Shown here piece after piece: positions 6,803-8,524 of a stretch of 8,524 nt of DNA. A program made the translations under genes and the position numbers. How positions within the stretch are numbered: position 1 is the first letter of the stretch; every line of letters begins with the position of its first letter. The notes below the pieces were generated by a model. It saw nothing but the letters and a program-made list of their open reading frames with translations, did not search any database and was not told where the DNA came from. Source of the DNA: Flavobacteriales bacterium (GTDB lineage Bacteria > Bacteroidota > Bacteroidia > Flavobacteriales_D > Crocinitomicaceae); NCBI GenBank assembly GCA_947476515.1, contig CANJQZ010000074.1:1-8524 (forward strand). Direction: 5' to 3'.

Positions 6803-7243
6803 TTATTTAGTTGCCCAAACAGTAACTGTAGTTGAACTAGTTGTTGCATCATATTGTTGCAATTTCATATTGTCCTTTGCCAATTGAATTATGGTCCATT
6901 CACCTGTAATAGATGTGCCTGTCTCCACAGTAAGTAATTTAGTTTTATCATCGTTAAATGTCCATGTTCCTGAAGCAACATCTGTAAAGGTTTGACCCAT
7001 AAAAGTGTATGCTGAGGTAGTGGAATATGCTCCGTCTTTCGTGAATTTTGAAGTAATAACAAAGCCAGTCATGTCTAATAAAGTACCATTTTGAGTCATA
7101 GACACAAGTTTCCAATCATTGATCACGCGTGATTTTTTGGTTAACAAAGTGAATTTTGATCCTTCATCATACTTGCTACATGAAGTCAATAAAGAACTAG
7201 AAGCTAAAATTGCTACTAATCCAACAAGAAATAATTTTTTCAT
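6803..7243 (-). CDS. Lipocalin-like lipoprotein, copy 2
   Basis: This 146-aa predicted lipoprotein is a paralogue of its downstream neighbour. Signal MKKLFLVGLVAILASSSLLTSC has a good lipobox (LTSC, Cys22). The mature protein starts SKYDEGSKFTLLTKKSRVINDW (23-44). Beta-strand blocks follow: TSKFTKDGAYS (64-74), SGTWTF (91-96) and WTIIQLAKDNMKLQQY (116-131). Unlike copy 1 it is rich in Thr and Ser throughout and ends in a TTVTVW strand, so its surface differs while the core pattern is kept. Residues straight after the Cys are Ser and Lys, without a run of acidic residues such as the flavobacterial surface-export signal, so the final side of the membrane is uncertain. The function is unknown; lipocalin-like barrels bind small hydrophobic ligands, which is only inference here. 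It is transcribed alone, between its own promoter region and the UUCG terminator. Confidence 0.87.
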   Translation of the reverse strand: MKKLFLVGLVAILASSSLLTSCSKYDEGSKFTLLTKKSRVINDWKLVSMTQNGTLLDMTGFVITSKFTKDGAYSTTSAYTFMGQTFTDVASGTWTFNDDKTKLLTVETGTSITGEWTIIQLAKDNMKLQQYDATTSSTTVTVWATK

Positions 7244-7272
7244 AAATGTTGTTATTATTAATAATTAAAAAA

Positions 7273-7302
7273 TTAACCTAAGAAAAGCTTTTTACCCGTC
7301 AA
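7273..7302 (-). promoter_or_regulatory. Weak promoter candidate for lipoprotein copy 2
   Basis: On the minus strand TTG (7302..7300) is followed by 19 nt and TAGGTTAA (7280..7273). Spacing is ideal but the -7 has two mismatches to TAnnTTTG. It would give a leader of about 20-25 nt before the ATG at 7243, which includes a 10-bp AT palindrome (7255-7264). Confidence 0.3.
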
Positions 7303-7310
7303 AAAGACTT

Positions 7311-7318
7311 TACCTTTG
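7311..7318 (+). promoter_or_regulatory. Candidate -7 element for the HMA lipoprotein gene
   Basis: TACCTTTG matches TAnnTTTG and lies 24 nt before the ATG at 7343. A T-run without G sits at the -33 position (7289-7293), so that element is weak. It lies 8 nt from the -33 of the opposing lipoprotein promoter candidate. Confidence 0.45.
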
Positions 7319-7342
7319 TCGAAGACTAAATACGGAACTCAT

Positions 7343-7726
7343 ATGAAAAAGTTGCTTTTTATTTTTATCTCAATAATTTTTTTGCTTTTTTCTTGTGGTG
7401 AAAACACTAAAAATGAAGTTAAACCTCCTCATACTGTAAGAATTGCCAATCAAAAACTGACACTTGAAGTAGAAGGAATGGTCTGTAAAATGGGCTGTGG
7501 AGGTTCCATTAGAAAAGCACTTTTAGAGACTAAATCGGTAAGTTCAGTTGATGTAGATTACCAAGAGGATCGCAAGCATCAAATAGTGAGTGTCTTTTAT
7601 AATAAAAATCAAATTAATAAAGTTGCCATCATGAAGCTGCTTGAGTCTATCAACGACAAGCAATTTAAAATTGCAGTAATAGACGAGCAAGCAATAGCAG
7701 CAAAAACTCCATCTAAAGGAAAGTAA
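7343..7726 (+). CDS. Lipoprotein with heavy-metal-associated (HMA) domain
   Basis: This 127-aa predicted lipoprotein has the signal MKKLLFIFISIIFLLFSC (lipobox LFSC, Cys18) and a short polar linker (19-38). An HMA ferredoxin-like fold follows at about 39-111: strand KLTLEVEGMVC, helix SIRKALLETKSV, strand VSSVDVDYQ, strand HQIVSVFYN, helix KVAIMKLLESIN and a final strand FKIAVID. The metal loop reads GMVCKMGCGG (45-54), with Cys48 and Cys52 separated by three residues instead of the usual GMTCxxC spacing. A copper, mercury or related thiophilic metal ligand is likely from the family but not proven. The ATG at 7343 was chosen because it starts the signal peptide directly and follows a -7 element; a frame opening with TTG at 7316 lies inside that element. 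The hydrolase gene begins 6 nt after the stop, so the two are almost certainly co-transcribed. No metal ATPase or efflux gene is in view. Confidence 0.88.
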   Translation: MKKLLFIFISIIFLLFSCGENTKNEVKPPHTVRIANQKLTLEVEGMVCKMGCGGSIRKALLETKSVSSVDVDYQEDRKHQIVSVFYNKNQINKVAIMKLLESINDKQFKIAVIDEQAIAAKTPSKGK

Positions 7727-7732
7727 GATAGC

Positions 7733-8494
7733 ATGCAGCTAAATTTTAGAACTTTAGGAAGTGGTAAACCACTTGTAATTTTACATGGTCTATTTGGATC
7801 AGCAGACAATTGGCAAAGTCAAGCCAAAATATTCGCTACTTACTTTCAAGTTTATCTCATCGATTTACGGAATCACGGACATTCACCTTGGAGTGAGGAT
7901 CACAATTATACCTTACTAGCAGAAGATGTACAGAAGCTACTTGAGGAGCAGAAAGTAGAAAATGCTATACTATTAGGGCATTCTATGGGAGGAAAAGTAG
8001 CCATGACGCTTGCTCAAAATACGATTGGTTTAGTAGAAAAATTAATTATTGTAGATATGGGCATGAAACAATATCCATTGCATCATCAACATATATTGGG
8101 AGGATTAAATGCTGTTGATCTAAATTCAATTTCATCTAGGTCTGAAGTAGACTTGATTCTAAGAGAACATATAAACTCTGAGGGAGTTTTACAATTTTTG
8201 CTGAAAAATTTATATTGGAAGAATAAAGGATCACTGGCCTGGCGGATGAATTTTAAAGCATTGGAAATTCACATGGATGAAATTCTTGAGGCTATCCCAG
8301 AAAAAGAAGTAATGATACAGACCTTATTTATTAGAGGAGGTTTATCTAATTATATTTTAGAAGATGATATTCCTGATCTGGAAAATAATTTTCCTGACAG
8401 TCAATTTGAAACCATCGAAACGGCAGGACATTGGGTACATGCAGAGGCGCCAGACGAATTTATTTCGATCGTTTTAGGGTTTTGTTTGCGTTAG
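7733..8494 (+). CDS. Alpha/beta-fold hydrolase, YbfF-like esterase
   Basis: This 253-aa cytoplasmic serine hydrolase, without signal peptide, is probably an esterase or thioesterase. The oxyanion segment HGLFGSADNW is at 18-27 and a conserved IDLRNHGHSPW at 43-53. The nucleophile elbow GHSMGG (82-87) carries Ser84, and the catalytic His233 lies in ETAGHWVHAE. Asp108 in IIVDMG fits the acid position proposed for E. coli YbfF, where the acid follows the strand after the nucleophile helix; this assignment is tentative. A helical lid region spans about 112-190, and RGGLSNYI (201-208) is the usual segment after strand six. Length and motif order match the YbfF group. It directly follows the HMA lipoprotein gene, but no functional link is evident. 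Its last two codons and stop lie inside a long inverted repeat. Confidence 0.92.
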   Translation: MQLNFRTLGSGKPLVILHGLFGSADNWQSQAKIFATYFQVYLIDLRNHGHSPWSEDHNYTLLAEDVQKLLEEQKVENAILLGHSMGGKVAMTLAQNTIGLVEKLIIVDMGMKQYPLHHQHILGGLNAVDLNSISSRSEVDLILREHINSEGVLQFLLKNLYWKNKGSLAWRMNFKALEIHMDEILEAIPEKEVMIQTLFIRGGLSNYILEDDIPDLENNFPDSQFETIETAGHWVHAEAPDEFISIVLGFCLR

Positions 8495-8524
8495 ATATGG
8501 GCAATTGCCCATATCCACGCAAAC
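8484..8524. repeat. Long inverted repeat over the hydrolase stop codon
   Basis: A perfect 22-bp palindrome occupies 8494-8515 (arms GATATGGGC and GCCCATATC around central AATT). It is flanked by outer arms GTTTGCGT (8484-8491) and ACGCAAAC (8517-8524), with a small TA/C asymmetry between the inner and outer stems. The RNA hairpin would have an 8-bp and a 9-bp stem with an AAUU loop and would include the TAG stop at 8492-8494. It runs to the window edge and may continue. It could act as a terminator or 3' mRNA stabiliser, but it could also be a copy of a dispersed REP-like palindrome. No T-run is visible within the window. Confidence 0.85.

Noticed and set aside
7316..7342. Upstream TTG start for the HMA lipoprotein
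   Set aside because: It lies within the -7 promoter motif and would put nine polar residues before the signal peptide.
8484..8524. First repeat of a CRISPR array
   Set aside because: Only one copy is visible, it overlaps coding sequence, and near-complete self-complementarity over 41 nt is not the form of a CRISPR repeat.
1..8524. A new multi-gene defence or mobile system
   Set aside because: The genes are recognisable housekeeping, signalling and envelope functions with no nuclease, integrase, toxin-antitoxin or phage gene; novelty is limited to individual elements.

Overview
The window looks like an ordinary chromosomal stretch of a low-GC member of the Bacteroidota, probably a flavobacterium-like lineage (lineage is inference). 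Several signals support this. Coding starts lack Shine-Dalgarno sequences. Several genes are preceded by a TAnnTTTG element, the Bacteroidota -7 hexamer type, and one of these has a perfectly spaced TTG -33 partner. The thioredoxin-reductase-like ferredoxin-NADP reductase, the SCxKY lipocalin-like lipoproteins and the GMVCKMGCGG heavy-metal-binding lipoprotein are also typical of the phylum. No IS element, phage gene, tRNA, rRNA or CRISPR array was seen.

Layout. 1-298 (minus): 5' part of a gene with a PAS-like sensor domain, running off the left edge. 299-452: divergent promoter region. 453-3876 (plus): Kv-beta-like aldo/keto reductase, ferredoxin-NADP reductase, then a two-transmembrane histidine kinase with no response regulator beside it. 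3866-4255 (minus): small exported protein of unknown function whose 3' end overlaps the kinase gene. 4256-4423: divergent intergenic region. 4424-6284 (plus): thyA, folA (TTG start coupled to the thyA stop) and 3-hydroxyanthranilate 3,4-dioxygenase. 6281-7243 (minus): two paralogous lipocalin-like lipoproteins separated by a UUCG-loop terminator that abuts the promoter of the second. 7244-7342: divergent promoter region. 7343-8494 (plus): lipoprotein with a heavy-metal-associated (HMA) domain followed 6 nt later by an alpha/beta hydrolase of the YbfF type. 8484-8524: long inverted repeat over the hydrolase stop codon, reaching the right edge.

How the genes work together. ThyA consumes methylene-tetrahydrofolate and yields dihydrofolate, which FolA reduces again, so this pair is a closed dTMP-folate cycle expressed as a coupled unit. 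The dioxygenase belongs to the kynurenine route from tryptophan to quinolinate and NAD; the rest of that route is not in the window. The reductase pair at the left end handles NADPH redox chemistry, but no specific pathway link is visible. I did not find a convincing new multi-gene system. The features most worth a second look are the terminal inverted repeat, the fused terminator-promoter between the two lipoproteins, and the CxxxC form of the metal-binding loop in the HMA lipoprotein.
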